Source: Cyanophora paradoxa (Eukaryota; Glaucocystophyceae; Cyanophorales; Cyanophoraceae). From it: DNA of 64,000 nucleotides. The notes under the pieces are model-generated. The model did not search any database. It was not told the origin of the DNA and worked only from the letters and a program-made list of their open reading frames with translations. Shown one piece after another: positions 20,436 to 31,020 of the stretch. The position numbers and the translations under genes are program-made. Within the stretch, counting starts at the first letter, position 1. Every line of letters begins with the position of its first letter. The stretch spans positions 1 through 64,000 of the forward strand of contig QPMI01000176.1 of NCBI GenBank assembly GCA_004431415.1. The letters run 5' to 3'.

Positions 20436-23400
20436 CTAGTAGGCGTCGGTGGGGCGGCGGGTGGTCTGGGCGAGGGCCTTGGAGGCAGCGGCGAGGACCC
20501 CCTCCGAGCGCGCCAGGATCAGCGCCTCGCCCTCCTCCCCCGGCACGTACGAGACCAGCTGCCCCCGCCCCGCGCCCCGCCCCTCAGCCCGCGCGGCGCA
20601 GGTTGGGGCCGGGTGGCGCACCGTCCGCTCCAGGATGCTCGCGCCAGTCTCCAGGCGATCCATGTCCTGGGGTTGGGCTCAGGGGTGCGGCGCGAGGCGA
20701 AAGGGTACGGCAAACGGACCTTGGCGTGCGCGGAGAGGAAGAGGTCGGCGACGGGGGTGGAGGCGACGGGGGGTACCCTGCTCTTGGAGGGGCCGGGGGA
20801 GGGGTCCCGCTCGTCGGGGGAGGAGTGCTGGGGGGTGAGGGCGCGCCCGCGGCGCGGGGCGGGGCGCCGGCGTGGTGCGGCCCGCCGGCGGGTGCGGCGA
20901 GGGCGGGTGCGGCAGGGCGGGCTTGCAGACGAGGCGGGGGCGGCGGGGGCGGCGGGGCGGCGGGGAAGCCGAGGGTCGCCCACACGTCGAACTTGGCGAT
21001 TCCGTCGGGGCCCCCGGCGGGGAGGAGGAGGAGGCCGCCGGCGCCGCCGCCACCGGCGAGCCCCCGGCGCCGGTGACCTGCGCCGCAGCCGGCCGCTCAG
21101 CGGGGCGACAAGGAGGGGCGGGGAGGGGCGGGGCGGGCGCCTGGATGTGGGGCGAGTCGACGCCGGAGGGCCCCGAGACGGAGGGGCGGGAGCGGCGCGA
21201 GGAGCCGGAGGCCCCCGACGACCCCGCGTGCGCCTGCCCGCAGCGTCGGGCCCCGGCCCGAGGCGGGGCCGGCCGGCGGGCGGGGCGGCGGCGCACGGAG
21301 TGGAGGATGGCGGCGGCGACGGCGCCGCTGCCGCGCGGGCTCAGCTCGACGGGCAGCTCCCTGCAGGGCGGCGGCGCTCAGGCGGCCCGGCCCGGCGGGG
21401 AGAGGCGGGGCGGAGCGACGGGCCGGGCGAGGGGGCACCCGACGTCCGGGGAGAGCTTGAGGGCGGTGAGGTTGGGGAGGCGCGGGGAGCGGCGCGCCCG
21501 CCCGGGCCCAGGGCGGGGAGGACTGGCCCACGCCCCGGCCTCGGCCTCCGAGGCCCGCCGGGGGCGCGGGGCGGCGTGCTCGAGCGGCGCCCGCGGCGAG
21601 GCGGCGGCCGCGGGGCCCAGCTGGAGGAAGGTGGGCGAGGCCGCGTCGGGGCCGTGCACCCGCGGCGAACGCCCGCCCGGGCGGCGGGGCCCAGCGGGGG
21701 GGACGCGTGGCTCCGCACCGGCAGCGCCGGGCCGGTGCGGGGCTGGCCGGCGGGCGCGGACTCGGATCGCCGACGGAGGGGCGGCGGGGGGAGAGGTCAG
21801 GGCCCGGCTGGGAGGCGCGCCGCGGGGAGGGCACGGGGGCGGGGGCTCCCGCCGGGGAGCCCCGGCGCGGGGAGAGGTCCTCTGGCATGGAGGCCCGCCG
21901 CCCCGCCAGCGCGTGGACCTGCGCCGCCCCCGCTCGGCCGCCGCAGGCGGGGCTAGGCGGGGGGGCGAGGGTCGGTGGCGTACCCCTCCGCGGGGGTTGG
22001 CGGCGTGCAGCGGAGGAACCAGCGCCGCGAACTGGCCCCGCGGCGTCGGGAAAACCGAAACGGGCGAACGTTTCGAAGAGGGCGCACCCCGGAGCCTCGG
22101 CGGGTCGAGGCGCGGGAGGGCAGCGGGGGTACGGCGTCCGGCGCCTCGGCGGCATGGTCGTCGGTGTACCCCTCCTCGCCCTCGTCCTCCTCGTCCTCGT
22201 CCTCGTCGCCCTCGCCGTCCCCTGCGGGGGCCCCCTTCGGCCGCGGGCCGCCCCGGGAAGAGGTCGCCCGCCAGAAGGCCGACGAGCCTGGCGCCGGGAG
22301 TGAGGCGAAGAGCCTTAAAAGGCGGGGGCGGGGGAGGCGCACGGCGCTGCATGTTGGCGGAGAAGGTGAAGGGGAGCTCGGAGGAGCCGAGCCTGCGCGG
22401 GGCCGGGCCGGTCAGAGCCCGCGAGGCGCAGGGGCGGGGCGGGGCGGGGCGGGCCGGGTGGAGCCGTCGGGCCCCGTGTCGAAGTCGATGCAGGCGCTGA
22501 AGAGGCCGCCCCCGAAGAGCGCGTGCTCCGGCGAGATGAAGAGCTGCCCCGCGTCGGCCCGGCGCAGGGCGGGGCGGGGCCGGCCGGGCCGGGCGGGCGC
22601 CGCACCTTCGGGTTCGTCCGCGAGTCGAGGGCCCACACGTGGTGGTCCGCGCAGGGGTACGGGTTGTCCCGGGGCTGCAGGCGCGGGCGCCGGCCCCGGA
22701 GTCGGCGGGGGCCGCTGCGGGGCCGGCGGGCGGGCGGGGCGGACGGAGATGTAGGCGACGGCGCCGGCGCCGGAGGGCGTCGTGACGGCGACGAGGTTCA
22801 CGACGAGCACCTGCGCCGATGTCAGGCAGGCAGGCAGGCAGGCGGGGCGCCGCGACGGCACCTGCGTCTCCTGCCGCGAGCGCGTCTGCCAGGGGCGCCG
22901 GGTCAGAGACGGGGGGAGGGGCGCGGGGGCGGGGCGCAGGAGCGCCTCGAAGGAGACGTAGTGGGGCCCGCGGGTGGGGGACACGGTCTCCTGGAACCCG
23001 ATCCCGCTGCCCCGCCGTCGGGGGCCGCGGCCGGGGGCGCAGCGCGAGGGGGGTGCGCGGGGGGGGCGCACCTGAGGTACTTGAGGGCGTTGATGCGCTC
23101 GCAGGTCGCCTCCACCGTGAGCTGGCCCCCGCCGTGAGGGCCCGGCGGGTTGGGAGGGGCGGGGGCCGGCTGCCTCGCACCGAGCACCCGCCGAAGGCCC
23201 CGGAGACGGTGGGGTACACCCCGATGTGGAGCTCCTGTGGGCGGGGGCGTGAGGCGGGATCCCTTCGCGCCGCGCGCCGCGGGGCCGGGGCCGAGGGGCG
23301 CGCCTGGTCCATGGGGCCGAACTCGTTGGCGGGGATGGTGAAGTGCAGGGGCCGGTTCGGCGCCACCTCGCCCAGCAGCCACCGGTGGTGCTCCTGGCCC

Positions 23401-24492
23401 CGGCGTGAGCGGCGGGGGCGGCGGCGGCGGCGGGGCGGGGCGGGGCGGGGGCGGGGCGCCTTGGAGGGCTTCTTGACGTGGAAGGCGGCGTAGGCGAGGG
23501 CGGCGCCCGAGGCGGAGCGGATGCGCAGGACGATGGGCGAGCTCGTCGTGCCCTTCTTGAGGCGGAACAGGCGCTCCTCGGCGACGTCCAGGCTTAGCGG
23601 CGTCCCGCTGACGAGGTCCACGTGGCCCGTGTGCGCGTACCCCGCGTCCGCGATCTTCGCCTCGATCTCCTGCAGGATACTCTTGAAGGACTGGTTCGCC
23701 TTCTTCAGCCGCGAGCGGTAGCTCCGCGACGCCGGCCGCGAGGGCGGGCCGCTCCCGGCCCCGCCCCCGCCCTCCGGGGCGGCCTCGCCGCGGCGCGGGG
23801 AGGGGTGGGGGCCCCTCTCGTGCGGCCCCTCCTCGCCGAAGTGCGCGTGGGCGCCCCGGTGGCCGTGGGCGTGGCCGTGGCGTGGGCGAGCGCGTGGGGG
23901 GCCGCCCCGTGGGCGCGGACGACGTCGGCCTCCTCCTCCTCCTCCCCGCGGTCCCCGTCCGCGTCCGCGTCGTCCAGGTGCACCAGCAGGTCCGCGTGCA
24001 GCGACGGGATCTTGAACCGGCTGCACGCGCGTCGGCCCGCGCGGGGCGGCGCGGGGCGGGGCGGGGCCCGCGGCGCGTGGCGGGGCGCGCACATCGTCGC
24101 CGAGCCCTCCGCCTCTGCGCGGAACTCCAGGGCAGTCGCTTGCGAAATCGAGCTGTCGCTCTGCGGCAGCGCAGGCGGCGCGCGGATCAGGCGCGGCCGC
24201 TACGGCGCCGCGCGGGACGGACCTGCGGCAGAACGGAGGGACGCCGGCGCTCGATCCTCACGCGGGGAGCGGCCGAGCCCTCCAGGACGTCAGACCCGCC
24301 CCGTTTCTTCTTCCACGCGTGGTACGTGTCGCCCACCAGCGCCTTGAGCTCTGCGTGCGGGCCGGCGGGCACGATCGGAACCTCGGCCGCGGGCGGCTCC
24401 CCCAGGCCCAACCAGCCGAGCGCGAAACTTAGCTATCACGCACCGTCGATTTTCCTCGCCGAGACGTCGCTGTGGCCCAGCGTCCCCTCCAT
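20436..24492 (-). CDS. Large protein with PPC-like beta-sandwich segments, function unknown
   Basis: Minus-strand exons begin with a candidate MEGTLGHSDVSARKID (ATG 24490-24492), though its join to the next exon is unproven. They continue as VPIVPAGPHAELKALVGDTY, SDSSISQATALEFRAEAEGS and RFKIPSLHADLLVHLDD. A His-rich stretch HGHAHGHRGAHAHF follows, then KKANQSFKSILQEIEAKIAD, GHVDLVSGTPLSLDVAEERL and HFTIPANEFGPMDQ. Next are LHIGVYPTVSGAFGGCSVQL, FISPEHALFGGG and an acidic run (about 22180-22240). The end is LVSYVPGEEGEALILARSEG to TAG at 20436-20438. Short beta-strand patterns such as LHIGVYPTVSG resemble bacterial pre-peptidase C-terminal (PPC) sandwiches, but no enzyme motif was recognised. 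A frame change near 23900 in a C6/GGGG context may be an assembly error. Confidence 0.5.
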
Positions 24493-24923
24493 CCCACGAA
24501 GCGGCCAGCGAGTCCTGTCAGCTCGTGGACGCTCCTTGAGTGCTTGCAATCGAATCGGAGACTCGGCGGATATAACGTGGAGGCTGCTGCGGGGCCAAGG
24601 CGGCGCTGGCGCCAACTTGCCTCAACCTTGCGAGGACTGTCTGCAGCGCTAGCTAGATCAAGCTCCTGCTTGAGAGCTCAGATGCGCACCAGCAGTCGGC
24701 CCAGAGGCTTTCCCGCTCCGCTCACTGCGGCGCTCAGGCAACGATTTGCACGTACCCCCTTCCACGAAGCGATTCAAGCGAAGGGAGCTTAGGGAGCTCA
24801 GGGAGCTTAGCGCTGCAGCATACAGAGTCCACGGCCGACCAGTCCGCCAGACCGCCGCCCGACCAGCTTGACGGCTAGCTCGAGTTTGCGACGCCGCTGC
24901 AGCTGCAGAGGCGATCAGCTGCC
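24493..24923. promoter_or_regulatory. Divergent spacer upstream of the mitochondrial carrier gene
   Basis: About 430 bases separate the proposed starts of the PPC-like gene (-) and the carrier gene (+). The segment has a short GGGAGCT(T/C)AGG triplication near 24783-24813. No conserved promoter element was recognised. Confidence 0.35.
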
Positions 24924-26487
24924 ATGGGCGGCGCATTACTCAACGACGACGGCGGCGACGGCGAGAAGATCCCTCGCGCGCGCGTGCTGACCGCTGACAT
25001 CCTGGCGGGCTACATTGGCGGCAGCGCAAAGTACATCCTCTTCCACCCGTTCGAGTGCGCCGCATCCGAATCCAATTACGCGTTAGCGCGCCGCAAGCCG
25101 CGACCAACGGCGCCGTCGCCGCGCAGCACGCTCTCGACGATCCTCGAGGCAGACCGGGGCGCCACGAGCCTGCCGCGGGCGCTCTCGCGCCTCGTGTCGG
25201 ACGGTGGCGTCCAGGCGCTCTTCGCGGGGGTGCGCAAGCGCAAGCGCGTCCGCTCCGCCGCTCGACGCGCACGCGCGCAGCTCCCGACGACCTTGGCGCT
25301 GGGTTTTCCCTACGCCGCGATCTACCACTCCGTCTTCGCGACGGTCTGTCCGCCGCGCTCCCGCGCGGGCGCTCTAGATCTCTCTCCGCCCACGCCCGCG
25401 GCGCGGCAGGTGCGGGACGCGGCCAGCTCCTCCGACGCCATGCGCGGCGGGGCCGCCTCCGCCGTCGCCGCCGCGAGCGCCGCCGCCGCCGGCGCAATCA
25501 TCGGCGTCCCCTCCGAGTGCCTCAAGCACAGGTGCCCTCGCACTGCGCGACCCTGTGCCGGGGCGCCGCTCACCCCGCGGGGGCGGCCGGGCGGCAGGCT
25601 GCAGGTGGGGCAGTACGGGAGCGTGGGGGAGGCGCTGGGGCGGACGCTGGGGAGGCGGGGCTCGTGGCGGGAGCTGTACGCCGGCTTCGCCTCCACCCTC
25701 CTCCGCAACGTCCCCTACAACGCCATCCAGTTCGGTCCGCGCCGCCCCCTCCCGGAGGGAGTCCTCGCCCCCCCACCCGCCTCGGGCGCCGAGCCGGCGG
25801 GGGGGGCGGGGGCCAGGGACCTTCGCGGGGCTGCAGCGGGGCTGGAGCGCGGCGCGGGGGCGGCCGACGACGGGCGCCGAGGACGCGGCCATCGGCTCCG
25901 CCGCCGGCCTCCTGACCGCCATCGGCACCAACCCCATCGACGTCGGCGCGCCCCGCCCCTCCCCAGCTCCCCCCGGTCCCGCTCCTGCCCTCGCGAGCCC
26001 CTCGCGCAGTCAACACGCGGCTCCAGGTGTATCCCTCCACCGCCGACGGCGCCGGCTCGGGGGTGCGCGCCCCGGCGGCGACGCCTCTCGCCGACCGCTC
26101 ACCGCGCCCCAGGCCGCCTACCGGGGGGTACGCGACGCCTTCGGGCGGATCGTGCGGGAGGAGGGGGCCCCCGCCCTCTTCAAGGTACGCCCGCACGCCC
26201 GGCCCCGGCGCGGCGCCGCCGGGCGCCTGAGGCGTGCGGGCAGGGGGTGGTGCCCGGGTGGCGGCCTGGGCCCCTCCGGCGCCGTCTTCTTCGCCGTCTA
26301 CGAGCGCGTCCGGCGGAGGATCCTGCGCGCGGGGCGCCCGCCCGCCCCAGCCGCCTCCGCCGCCGCGAGGCGAGCCGCCGGCGGGGGGCCTGCGCCTGCG
26401 CCGAAGGGCCGACCGCAGAGGGCCGCGCACGCGCACGCGCAGCCCCTCTTCCTCGCCGCCCCCGCCGCTTTTCGGATCCGCTCGTAG
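24924..26487 (+). CDS. Mitochondrial carrier family (SLC25) transporter
   Basis: ATG at 24924 opens MGGALLNDDGGDGEKIPRAR, then TADILAGYIGGSAKYILFHP with FEC, the first P-x-(D/E) signature after transmembrane helix 1. Other pieces are ALSRLVSDGGVQALFAGV, TTLALGFPYAAIYHSVFATV, GAIIGVPSECLKHR (second signature) and SWRELYAGFASTLLRNVPYN followed by AIQFG. AAGLLTAIGTNPIDV plus VNTRLQV is the third signature, and the end is GPSGAVFFAVYERVRRRIL before a low-complexity tail and TAG at 26485-26487. Three repeats of about 100 residues, each with PX(D/E)XX(K/R), define the family in the inner mitochondrial membrane. The (Y/F)AGF-S-(T)-x-R-x-(V/I)-P-(Y/F) pattern resembles S-adenosylmethionine or mitoferrin-like carriers, but the substrate is not assignable by eye. 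Confidence 0.8.
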
Positions 26488-26776
26488 GCGGCCCAAGTGC
26501 ACATTGCACCCGCTGCTCTTCGACGTGCCGTATGCTCGCTTCGAATTCGACGCTTGCACGAGAACGCGGATTTGAAAATTCGCTCAAAATTACCTAACGG
26601 TGCGAAAATCGGTAATGAGAAAGACGAGGGTGCCGGGCCAACATAAAGAGCGTTGAACTACGACTCTACATCTAAGCGTACGGCATCGATCTATCGAAAG
26701 GGCCGCGGGGCGCCCGCGGGAAATTAAAGCCGGCCTCTAGCGAAACTCTCGGGGAGGGCTGGACGGGGGGTAAAGC
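26488..26776. other. Short spacer between convergent genes
   Basis: About 290 bases lie between the carrier stop and the stop of the DUF2358 gene. Composition is mixed and no feature was recognised. Confidence 0.5.
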
Positions 26777-28243
26777 TCAGCGGGAGGCCGGGGCGGCGGG
26801 ATCGGAGGCCGCGGAGAAGGCGAGGCCGGCGTCGGGCTGCCACTGCCGCGTGAACGGCTCCTGCGGGCCGCGTGACGTCACGCCCCGGGAGGCGGCGCGG
26901 GGGGGAGAGGGCGGGCGGGCACCAGGTAGCTCGTGAGACTCGACCCGCTGATGTTCTCGACCTCGTGCGAGGTGACTGCGGGGAACAGGTCGGGGGTACG
27001 CGGCGGGAGAGGGGGTAGGGGGAGACGCGGACCAAGCCCTTCGGGGCTGCGGCGGGGTCGCAGGGGCGAAGCAGAGTCAGATACAAAACGGCGGTGCCCG
27101 CAGAAACGGGACGGCGGCGCGGGGCGGCGCTCACTCGATCGTGTACGTCGAGAAGCTGCGCAGAAACGGGGCAAGCGAGCGTCGGCGGGGCGCGGCGCGC
27201 GGGGTAGGCATGGAGGCGGCGGGCGGACCCGTCGTAGAAGAACTCATCCCCTCCCGTGCGGGGCACGCCGCGCATCGTCCAGCGCACCTGCCGCGCGCGG
27301 GGCGTCGGAGGCCGGGGCGCCGCGGCGCCCCGCGCGGAATCCGATCGCACCTTGACGGTGTCGTTCGTCGGCTGCGTGATGCGCAGCACGTCCAGGTGCA
27401 TGTGGCTGAAGATCATGTTGCCGTGGAACCGCAGCGCCCACCTGCGCGCGCGTCGGCCCGGCGGCGGGCGGCGAACAGGCCGCAGCGCCTGCGGACATGA
27501 TCGTCTGGTAGGCGTTCTTGCCGTGCGTCCGGACGAGGCCGTCGTGGAATTCAATGTCGTCATGGTAGATATCGTAGCTGAGCCCCTAAACAAGAACTGT
27601 GTCATCGGCAGCGCGGCGACGGCTGGGCACGCGCAGAGTCAATTGCATGCGCAGACCCGCTCAAAGAAGTTCGGCAGCTCATCGCGGAGGCGGTCGAGCG
27701 TCTTGCCAATGTTACAGAGCTTCTCCTGCTGCTTCTTCAGCCTGCGATCAAAAGGCGGGGATCATCAGGCGAGGCGAGCCCGCGGACGGCTTGGCCTTCG
27801 CACGCGCGCTGGACGCCGTCGCGGCGCCGGCGTACGTCGCGCAAATGACATCTAAAGTGGACGCACTGCTCGGCAGCATGCGGATCGGTGGGCTTTTCGT
27901 CGGCCGAACAGCGGACGGAGTGCGAAGTATGCGTCCTCGCGGTCCTTTCAAACCTCGCGGCCCCAGTCCGTCCAAGCCAATGGACGCGGACGTCTGAGCG
28001 GAGCGGCGAGCGCTGTGCCGGCTGCCGTGGGGTCCAGCCCGGAACTGCGGAACACAATTGCCTTGCAACTGAGCAGATCGGGAGTCTGCCCATCGCGCGG
28101 GCTGGCAATGAGGAGGGCGAGACGAAGAGCGTTGGCGCTGAAAGCATGCTGCTGCTGCTGCTTTGGAGAAGTTCGGCTGTCAAGGTGGGGTACGTGCTGT
28201 CAGGGGACTTCAACTGCGGCACGCGCACGTGCGGCATGCGCAT
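26777..28243 (-). CDS. DUF2358 (C6orf136-like) protein
   Basis: Exons on the minus strand join to KKQQEKLCNIGKTLDRLRDE, then LPNFFERG, YDIYHDDIEFHDGLVRTHGK, ALRFHGNMIFSHMHLDVLRI, RWTMRGVPR, EFFYDGSFSTYTIE, SHEVENISGSSLTSYL and EPFTRQWQPDAGLAFS. The end is TGA at 26777-26779. The order L-P-x-(F)-(F)-x-x-G-x-x-Y-x-I-Y-x-D-D-I-x-F, then ALRFHG, then (V/R)RWT(M)xGxPR is diagnostic of DUF2358. This is an NTF2-like family of unknown function, mostly mitochondrial or plastid. The 5' exon is unresolved. ATG at 28241-28243 opens a Ser/Arg-rich leader that would suit an organellar transit peptide, but its splice join was not proven. The next gene downstream is convergent. Confidence 0.75.
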
Positions 28244-28669
28244 GCTAGCCAGCTAGCGCTGCAGGGACAGGCACAGCCGCACAGGCACCCGGCGCCGGCG
28301 TCACTTGCGGCGAGGATCCGGAGTTACAAAGCCTAGCTTGAAATTTAAAGTGCAGCTATATTATGACAGTCAACACACAAGTGCAGTGGCGTGTCAACAC
28401 ACTTTCTGCAATCTTATTAACGTCTCTAGAGTCTCAGAGACTGTAAGGATCAAGCGACTCCGACTAAGTCTGCCTGCAAGGCTATACAAACATTATCTAG
28501 TCTAGATCTGGTGTCTAGCTCAACACAAACGTCGAAAAGACGAAAACAAATCAAACAAGGCCCCGAGGGTCGTCTGTAACTGTCATGAATGAAGATGTCA
28601 CTGCCTCTGTACTAGCGTGTACGAATGCAAATACCAGAGCGAAGTCAAACGAAAGGCAGCCCTCCGGGA
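28244..28669. other. Spacer between two minus-strand genes
   Basis: About 425 bases with near-even base composition follow the stop codon of the F-box gene and precede the DUF2358 start. No reading frame or RNA gene was recognised. Confidence 0.5.
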
Positions 28670-30567
28670 CTAGGCGGGCGGGGCCCGGGGGCCGGGGCGG
28701 GGCCGGGCGGCGAGGGCGGCGCGCATGCGGGCGAGGGCGGCGGGGGAGAGGGCGGGGCACTCGAGGAGGTCGGCCTCCCGGAGGGAGGGGGCGGCCCCCG
28801 CCGCGATGGCCAGCGGGAAGGCGTCCGTCAGGCACGCCAGGCGCTGCACCGCCAGCGAGCGCAGGCGCGGCAGGCCGCACACGGCGCGCAGCAGCGCAGC
28901 CTCGCCGGCGCAGCCCGGCGGGGCGGGGTGGAGGAGGAGGAGGAAGAGGGAGCGGAGGAGGGGGCAGTGGCGGGGGAGGGCCTCGCAGAGGGCGGGGGTG
29001 AGGGCCCCCACGCTGATCGCCAGCTCCGAGAGGCCCCGAAGAGGGGCGCCAGGGCGGCCGCCGCGTGCGGGGCCGGGCAGCAGAGGGAGAGGGCGCGGGG
29101 CGGGGGCCGGGGGCGGGGCCGGGGCCGGGGCGCGGGGCGAGGGCGGCGCGGAGGGCGGCGGGGGCGCGGGGGTCGGCGAAGTCGACGTCGGCGACGGCGG
29201 CCTTGCGGAAGGCGACGGGCACCGCCGCCAGCGCCTCCAGCTCGGCCAGCCCGCTGCACGCGATCTGGCGGGGAGCCGTCGGCGCCGGTCCGACGGCGGG
29301 GCCGGCCGGCGGAGCGGGGCGGGAGCGGACCTTGCCGACGCGGGCGAGGCGGGGCAGGGCGGCGCGGAGGCGGGGCAGGGCGGAGATGGGGACGGTGCCG
29401 GCGGCGAGGCTCTCGAGGTGCGGGGAGAGGGGGAGGGAGCCGACGTCCGGGGCCGCCGAGGCCGCCCCGTGGCAGCGCAGCGAGGCGAGGACCGGGCACA
29501 GCCGCGCCGCCGGCTCCAGCATCCGCCGCCGCACTGCCGCCCCCCGGCGTGAGGGGCGGGGGGGGGGGGGGGGGGGGGGGGGAGGGGGGGGAGAGGGAGG
29601 GGTACAGTGCGGACCGGCGAGGCGGCACTCGGCGCGAATGGAGGGGTCGTAGAGGCGCAGATCCACGGAAAGGCGCTCCAGGCCGCCCCCGCACACGCGC
29701 AGCACCTGCCGCAGCACGCCTGCCGCGCCGCGCTCAGCGGGGCGGGGGGCGCGGGGCGGGGGGCCGGGGCGGGGCGCACTGGCGACGCGGGGGGTGCCCG
29801 CGTGGCCGAAGTCGGAGAGGGAGAAGAAGACGACGGCGAGGCGGAGGGAGCGGAGGCGCGAGAAGCGCGGCTGCGCGAGGCTCCGGCAGGCCTGGCGGAG
29901 CGCCGGCGCCGTCCCGTACCGCCGCTGCGTCTCCGGCGCCTGCCGCCGCAGCCCGACGGCGATCCGCACGGACGCCTCGCGCCCTGCGCGAGCCGAACTC
30001 AGCGCGGCGCAATGCCTCCTCGCGGGCGGAATCGCGAAAGACGAACACGGGGCGTCCGGGCTGCTGAGCAGCTCGCGCCAGCGGCGGCAGACGAGCATAG
30101 CCGCGCACTTCTCGCCGTTCGTCAGATACGAGAAGACGAGCTGTGCGAGCTCGTCCGGGAGGGACGCGCATGGCGGCTGCGGCTGCGGCTGCTGGGGCGG
30201 ATCAAATTCCACCTCGGCCGCGGAGAACGGGCTAGGGGATCCCGGCGCGGTGTCGGGGATCGACGACGTATCATCTGATGATGCGTGGTGCGAGGAGGGC
30301 GACGGCAGAATGCAGGGTCTCTCTTCGTCAAGGTCGATTGCGAGGCGGAGGAGGGGCCGGGCGCGAACGTGGCGAGAACTGAAAGAATGAGAATGAGCCG
30401 GGACAACGTGCGCCGGCTTGCATAGTGGCGTGGAGAAGGGTTGCGAACCGCGCGTCGCTGCTGTGGACGGCGGCAGAGTTCCTCTTCGGGGGTCGGCCCG
30501 AGAGCGCGGAATCCTTCATCTTAGCCGCGTCAAAGCCGCGTGAGCGGCTGGCGGGTGGCTCAGGCAT
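28670..30567 (-). CDS. F-box protein with leucine-rich C-terminal region
   Basis: ATG at 30565-30567 opens MPEPPASRSRGFDAAKMKDS. A short intron (donor after HSSDAR, acceptor CTTTCAG) joins in phase to SRHVRARPLLRLAIDLDEER. The F-box follows as CASLPDELAQLVFSYLTNGE, then CAAMLVCRRWRELLSSPD (about 30050-30180). It has the typical L-P-(D)-E-(L)-x-x-x-(V/I)-F-x-x-L and C-R-x-W positions that bind SKP1 in SCF ubiquitin ligases. Downstream exons are leucine-rich: SRLRSLRLAVVFFSLSDFGH, LRQVLRVCGGGLERLSVDLR, LCPVLASLRCHGAA, GLAELEALAAVPVAFRKAAV, GLSELAISVGALTPALCEAL and LPRLRSLAVQRLACLTDAFP. The end is TAG at 28670-28672. LRR-like repeats normally recruit the substrate. A 25-G run interrupts one intron. 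Confidence 0.8.
29558..29582 (-). repeat. Poly-G tract (25 G on the plus strand) in an intron of the F-box gene
   Basis: On the coding (minus) strand this is a C run inside an intron, matching the C-rich intron style of the other genes. Confidence 0.85.
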
Positions 30568-31020
30568 GAAACTACGGTGCCGACGAAGATGGGGGGCGTC
30601 CGACGTCGACCTCGCGCCGCGCGGCGCCGGCTCTGTTGCGGCAGGCCGGTCGCAATTGTCGCTTAATTCGACGGCTGACGACGTCTACAGACGACCTCAA
30701 ACGACGGGCGGAGCCGTTGCGGGGGAGGCCCGGTAAGCCCAAGTTCGGCAAGCCGCGCTTCTCCCAAGGCGTCGGATGGCTTGTTGACGTTGGCGAAAAA
30801 CGTCCCCGCGCGGCTCCTCCGCCTGGGGCGCTTCCCCCCGCGAGCCTTACCGAACCACCCCTTCGGCGCCGTACCCCTATGTCGCGAAAAGAAAAAACTC
30901 CGCAGCCCTGCAGCGTGCGTCGCGCGCGGCGCACCATGAGCCGGGCGCGGCGGCCGCACCGCAAACAAGCAAGCTGCCGCAAACAGCGCTAGCCGCGCAC
31001 ACGCGAAGCGAACAATTGCT
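30568..31020. promoter_or_regulatory. Divergent spacer between the F-box and IQ/armadillo genes
   Basis: About 450 bases separate two ATG codons in opposite orientation. No TATA box or repeated element stands out. Small open frames on both strands lack recognisable features. Confidence 0.4.
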
